Part shown: positions 57,059 to 64,000 of the stretch, in pieces | How the letters are laid out: the number at the start of each line of letters is the position of its first letter | Numbering within the stretch: the stretch's first letter is position 1 | NCBI RefSeq assembly: GCF_009856825.1 | Contig: NZ_WVTD01000006.1 | Coordinates: forward strand, 183,918-247,917 | Direction of reading: 5' to 3' | DNA length: 64,000 nt | DNA from: Novosphingobium silvae | Lineage (GTDB): Bacteria > Pseudomonadota > Alphaproteobacteria > Sphingomonadales > Sphingomonadaceae | The notes under the pieces: generated by a model | Told to the model about the DNA's origin: nothing | Seen by the model: only the letters and a program-made list of their open reading frames with translations | Databases searched by the model: none | Position numbers and translations under genes: made by a program

Positions 57059-59688
57059 TCTGCGGCCTCCACTAGCGGGATCGAGGGAACGGGGGGCATC
57101 GCCGCGACGAGGCGGGCGATTGCCGGGCGGCACGATCCGCAATTGGTGCCGGCCCGCGTGCAGGCGCCCACGTCCTCGACGGTGCAGGCCCCGCCAAGGA
57201 CGGCGGCGGCAATGTCCTTTTCGCCGACGCCGTGGCACACGCATACCATCGCACCGCGATCGGGCAGCGGCTCGCTGGGGCGCGCGGCGAGCAATTCGGC
57301 AGTGGCGGCCTCGCCGCTCCCCAGCTGGCTCGCCACCCACTCACGCGCGGGCAACAGACCGGAGCGGGTGAGGTAGACCGCCGCTTCCAGCATGCCGCCG
57401 GCACCGCGCACCGCGATGCGGCGCATGCCGCGCACTTCGTCCGCCACTTCGATCCGGTCGCCGGCGGGAAGCAGGGTATCGATCGCGATCGCCCCTTCGC
57501 CCGCCAGTTCGTAGAGCCACCCCGCCTTCACGCGGCTTCGCGTCCAGTAAAGAAGGCCCTCAAGCCCCGGCTCATCCAGCACGGGCTCATCCAGCATAGG
57601 CCCATCCAGCACGGGCCCGTCGCGCCGCACGAGAAAGCCGCGCCAGTCGGGCGTGATCGCCTGGACCCGGGCGGCGGCGTCCTTGAAGCCGGGCTGCCCC
57701 GAAACCGGGTCCGTGGCAGGAGATGCCAGCCGGTTCGTGCGCCCTTCCCCGGCCATCTGGTCGGTCCAGTGCATCGGCACGCACAGTTCGCCCCGCCGCT
57801 GGCCCGGGGAAAGCGCGACACGATAAATCGCCGCCCCCTGCCGCGTCTCCACCCGGGCGAGGCCGGTGTCCTCCAGTCCAAGCGCCGCCGCGTCCTGCGG
57901 ATGAACCTCGAGCAGCGGCTCGCGGCGGTGCTGGGAAAGGGTGGGCGAGAGGCCCGTGCGGGTCATCGTGTGCCACTGATCGCGGTAGCGCGCGGTGTTG
58001 AGCCGCAAGGGGAACTGCGCGTCGGCACGGGGCGCCGGTGCCGCCACCCGCACCAGCCGCGCCTTGCCCGAAGGGGTGGGACATCCCAGCGCCAACGGGT
58101 GCCGCCCGCCCCACTGGAACGGCTCCATGACGTCGTACTCCGCGTCCGACAGGCCGGCGTATGCCGCAAGGTCCAGCGCCCTGCCGCGCCTTGTGGCCAG
58201 TTTCGTCATAGCGGCGAACTCCCGGAAGATCGCGGCCGGGCCGCTCCAGGCGAATGCCTCCCCCCAGCCCAGTCGCGCCGCCACGGCGGAGATGACGCGC
58301 CAGTCCGCGCGCGCTTCGCCCGGAGGCGGGAACAGGGCCCGCTGGCGGCTGACCTGCCGCTCGGAATTGGTGACGGTGCCGTCCTTCTCGCCCCACCCCA
58401 GCGCAGGCAGACGCACGTGGGCAAAACGGGCGGTGTCAGTTTCGGCAAGTATGTCCGAGACAATCACTGTCGGGCAGCGCGCAAGCGCCTCCCGCACGAA
58501 GGCGCTGTCGGGCATCGAGACGGCCGGGTTCGTCGCAATGACCCACAGGAAGCGGATCCGTCCTTCGTGGATGGCGCGGAACATCTCTACCGCCTTCAGC
58601 CCCGGCCCGGCGCAGAGGTTCGGCGCGTCCCAGAAGGCCGCCACGTCCGCGCGTTCGTCCGCGCCGAAGCTCAGATGGCACGCCAGCATATTGGCAAGCC
58701 CCCCAACTTCGCGCCCGCCCATCGCATTGGGTTGGCCGGTGATGCTGAAGGGCCCTGTCCCCGGCGTGCTGATCCGGCCGGTCGCAAGGTGCAGGTTGAT
58801 GATCGCATTGCCCTTGTCGGTGCCGCAGACAGACTGGTTCGCCCCTTGGCTGAACAGCGTGACCATGCGCGGATGAGCGGCGACAAGGTCGCAGAGCGCG
58901 GCGAAAGTCTCCGCTGGCACGCCGGGTTGGGCATCGAGCTGCGTCCAGAAGCCGGCATCGGTCTCCACGCGGGCGGCAAGGGAGGCATCGTCCACCAGCC
59001 CGCGCCGGCGCATCTCGGCCAACAGGGCGTTGAACAGGGCAATGTCGCCGTCCGGCGCCACGGCCACGTGCAGGTCCGCCTGCTCGGCGGTTTCCGTGCG
59101 GCGAGGATCGATGACGACGAGCTTCGTGCCCCGCGTCGCCCGCGCCTTCTCCAGCCGCTGCCAGACCACCGGGTGGCACCACGCGGTGTTCGATCCCACC
59201 AGCAGGACGAGGTCCGCCTCGTCGAGGTCGGAGTACGAGCATGGCACCAGATCCTCGCCGAAGGCACGGTTGTGCGCGGCCACCGCGCTCGCCATGCACA
59301 GGCGCGAATTGGTATCGATGTTGCCGCTGCCGATGAAGCCTTTCATCAGCTTGTTCGCGGCGTAGTAATCCTCGGTCAGCAGCTGGCCCGAGACGTAGAA
59401 GGCTACGCTGTCAGGTCCGTGCTCGGCGATGCATTCGCGCATCCGCGCCGCGACGAGATCGAGCGCTTCATCCCAGTTCGCCTCTCCGTCCCCGATCATC
59501 GGCGTGAGCAGACGGCCTTCAAGCCCCACCGTCTCGCCCAGGTGCGTGCCCTTGGAACACAGGCGGCCGTGGTTGGCCGGGTGCGCCGCATCGCCCCGGA
59601 TGGTCACGGAGCGCGGCCCCGTGACTTGCGCAAGGACGCCGCAGCCGACACCGCAGTACGCGCAGGTGGTGCGGATCGGCGCCCCCAT
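57055..59688 (-). CDS. nasA: Assimilatory nitrate reductase catalytic subunit
   Basis: An 877-residue bis-MGD molybdoenzyme reducing nitrate to nitrite in the cytoplasm. The N-terminal [4Fe-4S] site is CAYCGVGCGVLAQV plus LCSKG. GSNTAWCHPVVWQRL and SQGANQSVCGTDKGN mark the cofactor domain. A BFD-like [2Fe-2S] domain sits at the C terminus with VCVCHGVGEKDIAAAV and NCGSCRPAIARLV, an electron-input module found in NasA forms. A pentapeptide-like repeat at about residues 692-706 (VLDEP, MLDEP, VLDGP) looks like a slipped-repeat insertion. ATG 59688 is three bases past the nirD stop. Confidence 0.95.
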   Translation of the reverse strand: MGAPIRTTCAYCGVGCGVLAQVTGPRSVTIRGDAAHPANHGRLCSKGTHLGETVGLEGRLLTPMIGDGEANWDEALDLVAARMRECIAEHGPDSVAFYVSGQLLTEDYYAANKLMKGFIGSGNIDTNSRLCMASAVAAHNRAFGEDLVPCSYSDLDEADLVLLVGSNTAWCHPVVWQRLEKARATRGTKLVVIDPRRTETAEQADLHVAVAPDGDIALFNALLAEMRRRGLVDDASLAARVETDAGFWTQLDAQPGVPAETFAALCDLVAAHPRMVTLFSQGANQSVCGTDKGNAIINLHLATGRISTPGTGPFSITGQPNAMGGREVGGLANMLACHLSFGADERADVAAFWDAPNLCAGPGLKAVEMFRAIHEGRIRFLWVIATNPAVSMPDSAFVREALARCPTVIVSDILAETDTARFAHVRLPALGWGEKDGTVTNSERQVSRQRALFPPPGEARADWRVISAVAARLGWGEAFAWSGPAAIFREFAAMTKLATRRGRALDLAAYAGLSDAEYDVMEPFQWGGRHPLALGCPTPSGKARLVRVAAPAPRADAQFPLRLNTARYRDQWHTMTRTGLSPTLSQHRREPLLEVHPQDAAALGLEDTGLARVETRQGAAIYRVALSPGQRRGELCVPMHWTDQMAGEGRTNRLASPATDPVSGQPGFKDAAARVQAITPDWRGFLVRRDGPVLDGPMLDEPVLDEPGLEGLLYWTRSRVKAGWLYELAGEGAIAIDTLLPAGDRIEVADEVRGMRRIAVRGAGGMLEAAVYLTRSGLLPAREWVASQLGSGEAATAELLAARPSEPLPDRGAMVCVCHGVGEKDIAAAVLGGACTVEDVGACTRAGTNCGSCRPAIARLVAAMPPVPSIPLVEAAE
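57569..57613. repeat. 15-base tandem repeat inside nasA
   Basis: Three head-to-tail copies of GGCTCATCCAGCACG (57569, 57584 and 57599), with two to three substitutions between them, and a partial fourth at 57614. The repeat encodes a pentapeptide (V/M-L-D-E/G-P) in nasA and keeps frame at any copy number. It sits in a poorly conserved linker between the catalytic and BFD-like domains. Confidence 0.8.
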
Positions 59689-59691
59689 CGC

Positions 59692-60039
59692 TCAGGCCGC
59701 CTCGGCCCGGGTGACCACTGCCGAGCGCAGAAGGTAGAGCCGTCCGGCGTCGACCTTCAGCGGGATCGTGGGCACGCATCCCTCATCGTCGCCCAGCGCC
59801 TTGCCGCTGCGCAGCGAAATGTTCCAGTTGTGGAGCGGGCAGGTCACCACATCGCCATGGACGATGCCCTGGCTGAGCGGCCCCTGCTTGTGCGGGCACT
59901 GGTTGCGCAGCGCGAAGAACTCGCCGCGCATGGTGTGGAATACGGCGATCTCTTCGCAGCCGAGCACGGGAAGCGTGCGCGCGGTGCCGGGTTCGATCTG
60001 GGTGACCGGACCGATATCGAGCCAGTTGCCGATCATCAT
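59692..60039 (-). CDS. nirD: Nitrite reductase small subunit
   Basis: A 115-residue Rieske-like protein of the NirD type. The cluster ligands are in NQCPHKQGPLSQGIVHGDVVTCPLHNW, with C-x-H followed by C-x-x-H. It partners NirB in NADH-dependent assimilatory nitrite reduction. ATG 60039 overlaps the nirB stop by four bases (ATGA), so the two are translationally coupled; a second ATG follows directly. nasA begins three bases after its stop. Confidence 0.95.
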   Translation of the reverse strand: MMIGNWLDIGPVTQIEPGTARTLPVLGCEEIAVFHTMRGEFFALRNQCPHKQGPLSQGIVHGDVVTCPLHNWNISLRSGKALGDDEGCVPTIPLKVDAGRLYLLRSAVVTRAEAA

Positions 60040-62546
60040 GCGTTCTCCAGCTGGGGCTTGGGGGCGGTTGGGAAAGGGCGAACTTCGGCAAGGTGCTGGT
60101 GCAGCTTCGCGTCCTCGCCCGCAGCGCGCCTCGCCCACGGGTCGTCCTGCATGAATTGCTGCGAATAGCGGAAGCGGGCGGCATAGCGCTCGACCGCGCC
60201 AGCCTCGGCCAGCCGGTCCTTCACGTACTGCAGGCCCACGCGCTCGATCCAGGGGGCGGTGCGCTCCAGGTAATGCGCCTCCTCGCGGTAGAGCTGGGTG
60301 AAGGCGGCGCACATGTCCATCGCCTCTTCCTCGGTCGAGACCTTGCACAGGAAGTCGGTTGCGCGAACCTTGATGCCGCCGTTGCCGCCCACATGAAGTT
60401 CGTAGCCGGAGTCCACGCAGATCACGCCAAAGTCCTTGATCGTCGCTTCCGCGCAGTTGCGCGGGCAGCCGCTGACCGCGATCTTGAACTTGTGAGGCAT
60501 CCACGAGCCCCACGTCATGTGCTCGATCTTCACGCCCAGGCCGGTGGAATCCTGCGTGCCGAAGCGGCACCATTCGCTGCCGACGCAAGTCTTCACGGTG
60601 CGCAGGGACTTGCCGTAGGCGTGCCCCGAGATCATCCCCGCCGCATTGAGGTCGGCCCAGACGGCGGGCAGGTCCTCCTTGCGGATGCCGAAGATGTCGA
60701 GCCGCTGGCCGCCCGTCACCTTGACCATCGGCGCGTCGTACTTCTCCACCACGTCCGCGATCGCGCGCAGTTCACGCGGATTGGTGAGCCCGCCCCACAT
60801 GCGCGGCACCACGGAATAGGTGCCGTCCTTCTGGATGTTGGCGTGCATGCGCTCGTTGACGAAGCGGCTCTTCTGGTCGTCCTCGTACTCGCCCGGCCAG
60901 GCGCAGAGGAGGTAATAGTTCAGCGCGGGGCGGCAGGATGAGCACCCGTCGGGCGTGGTCCAGTGCAGTTCCTGCATCACCTGCGGGATGAGCTTCAGCT
61001 CCTTCTCCAGGATCAGGCGGCGCACGTCATCATGCGTGAAGCTGGTGCACTTGCACAGCGTCTTGGGTCCGGACTGCACCTCGCCACCCAGCGTCAGTGC
61101 CAGCAGGCTCTCGACAAGTCCCGTGCACGATCCGCACGAGGCCGAAGCCTTGCAGGTGCTGCGCACCGTGTCGAGCGAGCACGCGCCGCCCTGGATGGCC
61201 TTGACCACCGTCCCCTTGGAAACGCCGTTGCAACCGCAGATCTCGGCATCGTCCGAGAGGGCGGCAACGGCAGCGTTAGGGTCCGCGAGCGCACCTCCCG
61301 ACGCGAAAGCCTGGCCGAAGATCAGCGCCTCGCGGATGGGCGCGATGTCCTCGCCCTTCTTCATGAGGTCGAAGTACCAGGAACCGTCGGCGGTATCGCC
61401 GTAGAGCACCGCGCCGATCAGGCGGTTTTCCTTGACGATCACGCGCTTGTAGGCCCCGCGCGCGGCGTCGCGCATGACGATGTCCTCGCAGCCCTCGCCG
61501 CCCGAGAAGTCACCCGCGGAGAACAGGTCGATCCCCGAGACCTTGAGCTTGGTGGACGTGACCGAACCTTCGTAGCCTGTCGGCGCGCCGGTCGCGTGAT
61601 CGGCAAGGGCGCGGCACATCTCCCACAACGGCGCGACCAGCCCGTAGCAGGTGCCGCGGTGCTGCACGCATTCGCCCACTGCCAGCACGGCGGGATCGGA
61701 GGTGACCATGTGATCGTCGACCATGATCCCGCGCTCCACCTCGAGCCCGGCCTCGCGGGCCAGCGCGGTGGCGGGGCGGATGCCGACGGCCATGACGACG
61801 ATGTCGCAGGCAATCTCGGTCCCGTCCTCGAGCCGGACGCCGGCGACCCGGCCGCCCTCGCCCAGAATCTCCTTCGTGTTGGCACCCGTCAGGATGGTCT
61901 GGCCACGACGCTCCAGTTCCGAGCGGAGCAGGTACCCCGCCGCCTCGTCCAGCTGGCGCTCCATGAGGGTAGGCATCAGGTGGATGACGGTAACCTTCAT
62001 GCCGCGCAGGTTCAGTCCGTGCGCCGCCTCCAGCCCCAGCAACCCGCCGCCGATGACCACGGCCGAGCCGCCGCGATCGGCTGCGGCGAGCATCCTGTCG
62101 ACGTCGTCGAGGTCGCGGAAAGTGACCACGCCGTCGAGGTCCTTGCCGGGCACCGGAATGATGAAGGGATCCGAGCCGGTGGCGATCAGCAGCCTGTCGT
62201 AGGGCTCCACGCGGCCCGAGGCGGCGATCACACTCTGCGTCTCGCGGTCGATCGAGACAACCTTGTCTCCCGAGACCAGCGTGATGCCGTTGTCCTCGTA
62301 CCACTCGGGCGTGTTGATGACGATCTCGTCGAAGGTCTTCTCGCCCGCCAGCACCGGCGAGAGCATGATGCGGTTGTAGTTCACGCGCGGTTCGGCGCCG
62401 AAGATCGTCACGTCGAAGCGGAGCGGGTCGCGGGCAAGGATCTCCTCCACCGCGCGGCAGCCCGCCATGCCGTTGCCGATCACCACGAGCCGTTCCCGAC
62501 CGTTGCCGGGGAGGCCTGCCCTCTCGAAGTTCACCGGTGCATTCAC
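60036..62546 (-). CDS. nirB: Nitrite reductase [NAD(P)H] large subunit
   Basis: An 836-residue assimilatory nitrite reductase that turns nitrite into ammonium with NAD(P)H. Order of parts: FAD/NADH domain (LVVIGNGMAGCRAVEEIL), a BFD-like [2Fe-2S] region (ICGCNGVSKGTVV and SCGSCTGLVESL), then the sirohaem-[4Fe-4S] core with CVGSEWCRFG and SGCPRNCAEATIK. The start is GTG 62546 with GGAGA six bases upstream. The leader of about 270 bases has an ANTAR-type antitermination structure. It is the first gene of the nirB-nirD-nasA-cobA unit. Confidence 0.96.
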   Translation of the reverse strand: MNAPVNFERAGLPGNGRERLVVIGNGMAGCRAVEEILARDPLRFDVTIFGAEPRVNYNRIMLSPVLAGEKTFDEIVINTPEWYEDNGITLVSGDKVVSIDRETQSVIAASGRVEPYDRLLIATGSDPFIIPVPGKDLDGVVTFRDLDDVDRMLAAADRGGSAVVIGGGLLGLEAAHGLNLRGMKVTVIHLMPTLMERQLDEAAGYLLRSELERRGQTILTGANTKEILGEGGRVAGVRLEDGTEIACDIVVMAVGIRPATALAREAGLEVERGIMVDDHMVTSDPAVLAVGECVQHRGTCYGLVAPLWEMCRALADHATGAPTGYEGSVTSTKLKVSGIDLFSAGDFSGGEGCEDIVMRDAARGAYKRVIVKENRLIGAVLYGDTADGSWYFDLMKKGEDIAPIREALIFGQAFASGGALADPNAAVAALSDDAEICGCNGVSKGTVVKAIQGGACSLDTVRSTCKASASCGSCTGLVESLLALTLGGEVQSGPKTLCKCTSFTHDDVRRLILEKELKLIPQVMQELHWTTPDGCSSCRPALNYYLLCAWPGEYEDDQKSRFVNERMHANIQKDGTYSVVPRMWGGLTNPRELRAIADVVEKYDAPMVKVTGGQRLDIFGIRKEDLPAVWADLNAAGMISGHAYGKSLRTVKTCVGSEWCRFGTQDSTGLGVKIEHMTWGSWMPHKFKIAVSGCPRNCAEATIKDFGVICVDSGYELHVGGNGGIKVRATDFLCKVSTEEEAMDMCAAFTQLYREEAHYLERTAPWIERVGLQYVKDRLAEAGAVERYAARFRYSQQFMQDDPWARRAAGEDAKLHQHLAEVRPFPTAPKPQLENA

Positions 62547-62574
62547 GTCACGTCTCCATCCGCAACGCGCACGC

Positions 62575-62619
62575 AAAAAACCGCCTCGTGCCTGTCCCGG
62601 AAGGGAAAGGTACGGGCGG
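62575..62619 (-). terminator. Intrinsic terminator in the nirB leader
   Basis: On the transcript (minus strand): CCGCC-CGT-x-CCT, about 14-base loop, AGG-x-ACG-x-GGCGG, then U6 (A6 at 62575-62580 on the forward strand). The stem has small mismatches but a perfect GC base and a clean U-run, 29 bases before the nirB start. Its 5' arm shares four bases with hexaloop hairpin 2 (62616-62631), so the two structures exclude each other. Confidence 0.8.
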
Positions 62620-62679
62620 CTTCGTTGCCACGCGTTCTGTCATGTGATGCGAGGCGCTGGTCCGTCCTGCGGTGGACGG
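62616..62679 (-). promoter_or_regulatory. ANTAR-type two-hexaloop antiterminator RNA
   Basis: Two hairpins on the nirB transcript. P1: CCGUCC, hexaloop ACCGCA, GGACGG (62679 to 62662), six perfect pairs. P2: GUGGC, hexaloop AACGAA, GCCGC (62631 to 62616), five pairs including one G-U. Both loops have A at position 1 and G at position 4, the diagnostic pattern read by ANTAR-domain proteins such as NasR and NasT. The P2 stem overlaps the terminator stem. Protein binding would hold P2 open and let RNA polymerase into nirB. No ANTAR gene lies in the window. Confidence 0.75.
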
Positions 62680-62767
62680 GCGCTCTTTCGCTGTTCGATG
62701 TGTATCTGATTCGCAGGGGCTACTGCAAGCGCCAATTTTGCGGTGCAGCAACGAGACCGCAGCCTCT

Positions 62768-62798
62768 CCCGTATTCCCGGCCTGCCGGGGAACACGGG
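62768..62798. terminator. Strong hairpin after nirC
   Basis: CCCGT-A-TTCCCGG (62768-62780), loop CCTG, CCGGGGAA-C-ACGGG (62785-62798) folds into a stem with one mismatch and one bulge, 20 bases beyond the nirC stop codon. No T-run follows, so it may slow polymerase or protect the nirC 3' end rather than end transcription fully. Confidence 0.5.
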
Positions 62799-62817
62799 AA
62801 AGCGCGGCGCATGGGTA

Positions 62818-63639
62818 TCAGGCGGCGAGCTTGAGCACCCGCGCCGGCTTCGTCTTCGCATGAGTGGAATAGAGCATCAGGCCGGTGAAGGTCAGCCCGC
62901 CCACCAGGTTCCCCAGCACGGTCGGCACCTCGTTCCACCAGAAGTAGTCGCCCACGGTAAAGTCGCCGCCCAGCATCAGTGCGGTGGGGAAGAGGAACAT
63001 GTTCACGATCGAATGCTCGAACACCATGTAGAAGAACAGCATGATCGGCATCCACATGGCGATCACCTTGCCCGAGACGGTGGTGGAGATCTGCGCGCCG
63101 ACGACGCCGGTGGAAACCATCCAGTTGCACAGCATGCCGCGCACGAAGATGGTCAGCCAGCCCGCCGCGCCATACTCGGCGTAGCCTAGCGTGCGCGAGA
63201 CGCCGGTGCCCGCCAGCTTCGCGCCAACTTCGCTGGGGTCGGTGGAGAAGCCGTAGGTGAAGTAGATCGCCATCAGGAACGCGGTAGTGAGCGCGCCCGC
63301 GAAGTTGCCGGTGAACACCAGCCCCCAGTTGCGCATCACGCCGCGCCAGGTGCAGCCGGGCCGCTTGTCCCAGACTGCCAGCGGAGCCAGCACGAAGACG
63401 CCAGTGAGAAGGTCGTAGCCCAGAAGGTAAAGCATGCAGAAGCCCACCGGGAACAGCACCGCGCCCGCCAGCGGCTGCCCGGTCTGGACATTGACGGTGA
63501 CCGCGAAGGCCGCCGAAAGCGCCAGGATCGCGCCTGCCATGTACGAGCGTACGAGCGTGTCCCTGGTGGACATCGTGATCTTGGATTCACCGGAATCGAT
63601 GAGCTTGGTGATGAATTCCGAAGGTTGAAGATAAGCCAT
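62818..63639 (-). CDS. Formate/nitrite transporter family protein
   Basis: A 273-residue inner-membrane FNT channel with six membrane helices. FNT blocks are visible in LVRSYMAGAILALSAAF, TGNFAGALTTAF and HSIVNMFLFPTALMLG. In this context it most likely carries nitrite (NirC-like) or nitrate into the cell for reduction. ATG 63639 has GGAGC upstream. It is separated from nirB by 271 bases that contain the antiterminator leader, so it may be read from its own or a farther promoter. Confidence 0.92.
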   Translation of the reverse strand: MAYLQPSEFITKLIDSGESKITMSTRDTLVRSYMAGAILALSAAFAVTVNVQTGQPLAGAVLFPVGFCMLYLLGYDLLTGVFVLAPLAVWDKRPGCTWRGVMRNWGLVFTGNFAGALTTAFLMAIYFTYGFSTDPSEVGAKLAGTGVSRTLGYAEYGAAGWLTIFVRGMLCNWMVSTGVVGAQISTTVSGKVIAMWMPIMLFFYMVFEHSIVNMFLFPTALMLGGDFTVGDYFWWNEVPTVLGNLVGGLTFTGLMLYSTHAKTKPARVLKLAA

Positions 63640-63668
63640 TGCGATTGCTCCCTGTCGAAGGGTTTGGA

Positions 63669-63872
63669 TCAGATTGCGAATTCGAGGCTGAGCCAGAACT
63701 TCTCGACGTCGCCACTCGCGGGCACGCTCACCGCGTCATAGCGGGCGTACTTGGCAAGCAGGACGAAATGGCTGAGCTTGAAGGTGACCTGCGCGTCCCA
63801 TTCGGTGCCGAACTCGACATCGCCGACGTCGCTGTCGAACTGGTGCCAGGTGACGTTGGCGTTCACGCCCTT
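63669..63872 (-). pseudogene. C-terminal end of an outer-membrane porin cut by an insertion sequence
   Basis: Read leftward, the last 67 codons give KGVNANVTWHQFDSDVGD, then FGTEWDAQVTFKLSHFVLL and a final EKFWLSLEFAI, ending in an aromatic or hydrophobic residue as outer-membrane beta-barrels do. Alternating strands and the HxFDSD pattern match alginate-export-type porins found next to nitrate genes. Upstream of about 63872 the sequence loses porin character: the frame meets a stop at 63906-63908. The rest was evidently displaced by the insertion sequence to the right. Confidence 0.7.
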
Positions 63873-64000
63873 GACAGCGCGTTGACGAAGTCGGTGTGAT
63901 CTGATTCAGCCTGGATACGGAAAGAAGGCGGTCAGCGACGATGGCGATGCGACGTGATGGTGATGTGCAGGCGGATCTGATCGTGTCGTGGTCAGATATA
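63873..64000 (+). mobile_element. Left end of an insertion sequence (IS1182-like)
   Basis: From about 63873 the composition changes (GACAGCGCGTTGACGAAG...) and a new gene begins at ATG 63941. The exact boundary cannot be set without the other end; the inverted repeat and target duplication lie outside or are unresolved. The insertion splits the porin of the nitrate cluster. The family call comes from the start of the transposase only. Confidence 0.6.
63941..64000 (+). CDS. Transposase, N-terminal end (partial)
   Basis: Twenty codons are visible before the window ends: MAMRRDGDVQADLIVSWSD and one more. The R-x-DGD-x-QADL-x-V-W-S-D pattern is that of IS1182/IS5-type transposases. AGCGACG precedes the ATG, a weak ribosome-binding site; the second ATG (63947) is also possible. 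The catalytic DDE residues lie beyond the window. Confidence 0.6.
   Translation, partial: MAMRRDGDVQADLIVSWSDI

Noticed and set aside
57232..60168. A 978-codon open frame antisense to nasA and nirD
   Set aside because: It is a shadow of GC-rich codon use. Its translation is Arg/His/Gly-rich without any domain, while the opposite strand encodes complete nasA and nirD.
62715..62735. A sigma-54 (-24/-12) promoter for nirB in TTGGCGCTTGCAGTAGC (minus strand)
   Set aside because: The GG and GC pairs are not ten bases apart as sigma-54 requires; no other good match was found by eye.
63867..63910. A simple frameshift or sequencing error in the porin gene
   Set aside because: A one-base insertion would join TDFVNA to KGVNAN, but the sequence beyond that reads as unrelated and is followed by a transposase-like start, so an insertion fits better.

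Overview
The window reads as one contiguous piece of a high-GC alphaproteobacterial chromosome, most likely from the order Sphingomonadales (Novosphingobium or a close relative). The grounds are gene content: a C4-pathway 5-aminolevulinate synthase, the betaine-lipid pair btaA/btaB, an ornithine/lysine decarboxylase with a carboxynorspermidine-type polyamine route, ETF-ubiquinone oxidoreductase, and an assimilatory nirC-nirB-nirD-nasA-cobA cluster. The genus is an inference from reading alone. No rRNA, tRNA or CRISPR array was seen.

Layout. 1-3068: 3' end of era, an SGNH lipoprotein, a GT39-like membrane glycosyltransferase and a tiny Myb-like protein coupled to topA. 3065-9211: topA, a secreted vWA protein, dprA and plsY, all leftward. 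9316-15781: murI with a metallo-beta-lactamase-like partner, hemA, an old-yellow-enzyme reductase and a large membrane protein, all rightward, closed by a strong bidirectional terminator. 15847-20435: leftward polyamine block (decarboxylase, nspC, a Cys-rich lipoprotein, carboxynorspermidine synthase). 20686-25629: btaA-btaB behind a Pho-box-like array, a threonine dehydratase, a small membrane protein, and a divergent Lrp/leucine dehydrogenase pair. 25660-34136: mostly leftward housekeeping genes (RNA methyltransferase, NAD(P)H-hydrate repair, ilvD, N-formylglutamate amidohydrolase, ispE, ETF-QO). 34247-42812: UDG-like protein, lytic transglycosylase, moaB, arylamine N-acetyltransferase, malQ, a 600-bp gene-poor gap holding an orphan operator, and pgm. 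43043-51186: two c-di-GMP proteins, radC, a membrane protein, a small gene broken by an amber codon, a membrane-anchored LuxR-type regulator and lepA. 51339-56219: ferredoxin reductase, enoyl-CoA hydratase, nitronate monooxygenase and a Rieske oxygenase. 56267-64000: nitrate/nitrite assimilation.

The nitrate cluster is the most coherent system. A formate/nitrite-type transporter lies upstream of nirB, nirD, nasA and cobA; these four overlap or nearly touch, so they form one transcription unit that makes nitrite reductase, nitrate reductase and the siroheme precursor together. The nirB leader contains two hexaloop hairpins, each with A at loop position 1 and G at position 4. They are followed by an intrinsic terminator that shares bases with the second hairpin. 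That is the architecture of ANTAR (NasR/NasT-type) antitermination. At the right edge the porin of the same cluster is cut by the start of an insertion sequence.

Other points to follow: a nonsense codon at codon 20 of a small gene next to the membrane-tethered LuxR regulator; an orphan ATAACC/GGTTAT operator in front of a stub ORF; Pho-box-like direct repeats in front of btaA; and a Rieske oxygenase whose cluster motif is stretched by about a dozen residues. Starts were chosen from Shine-Dalgarno sequences, family length and overlap with neighbours; where the choice is soft, the entry says so.
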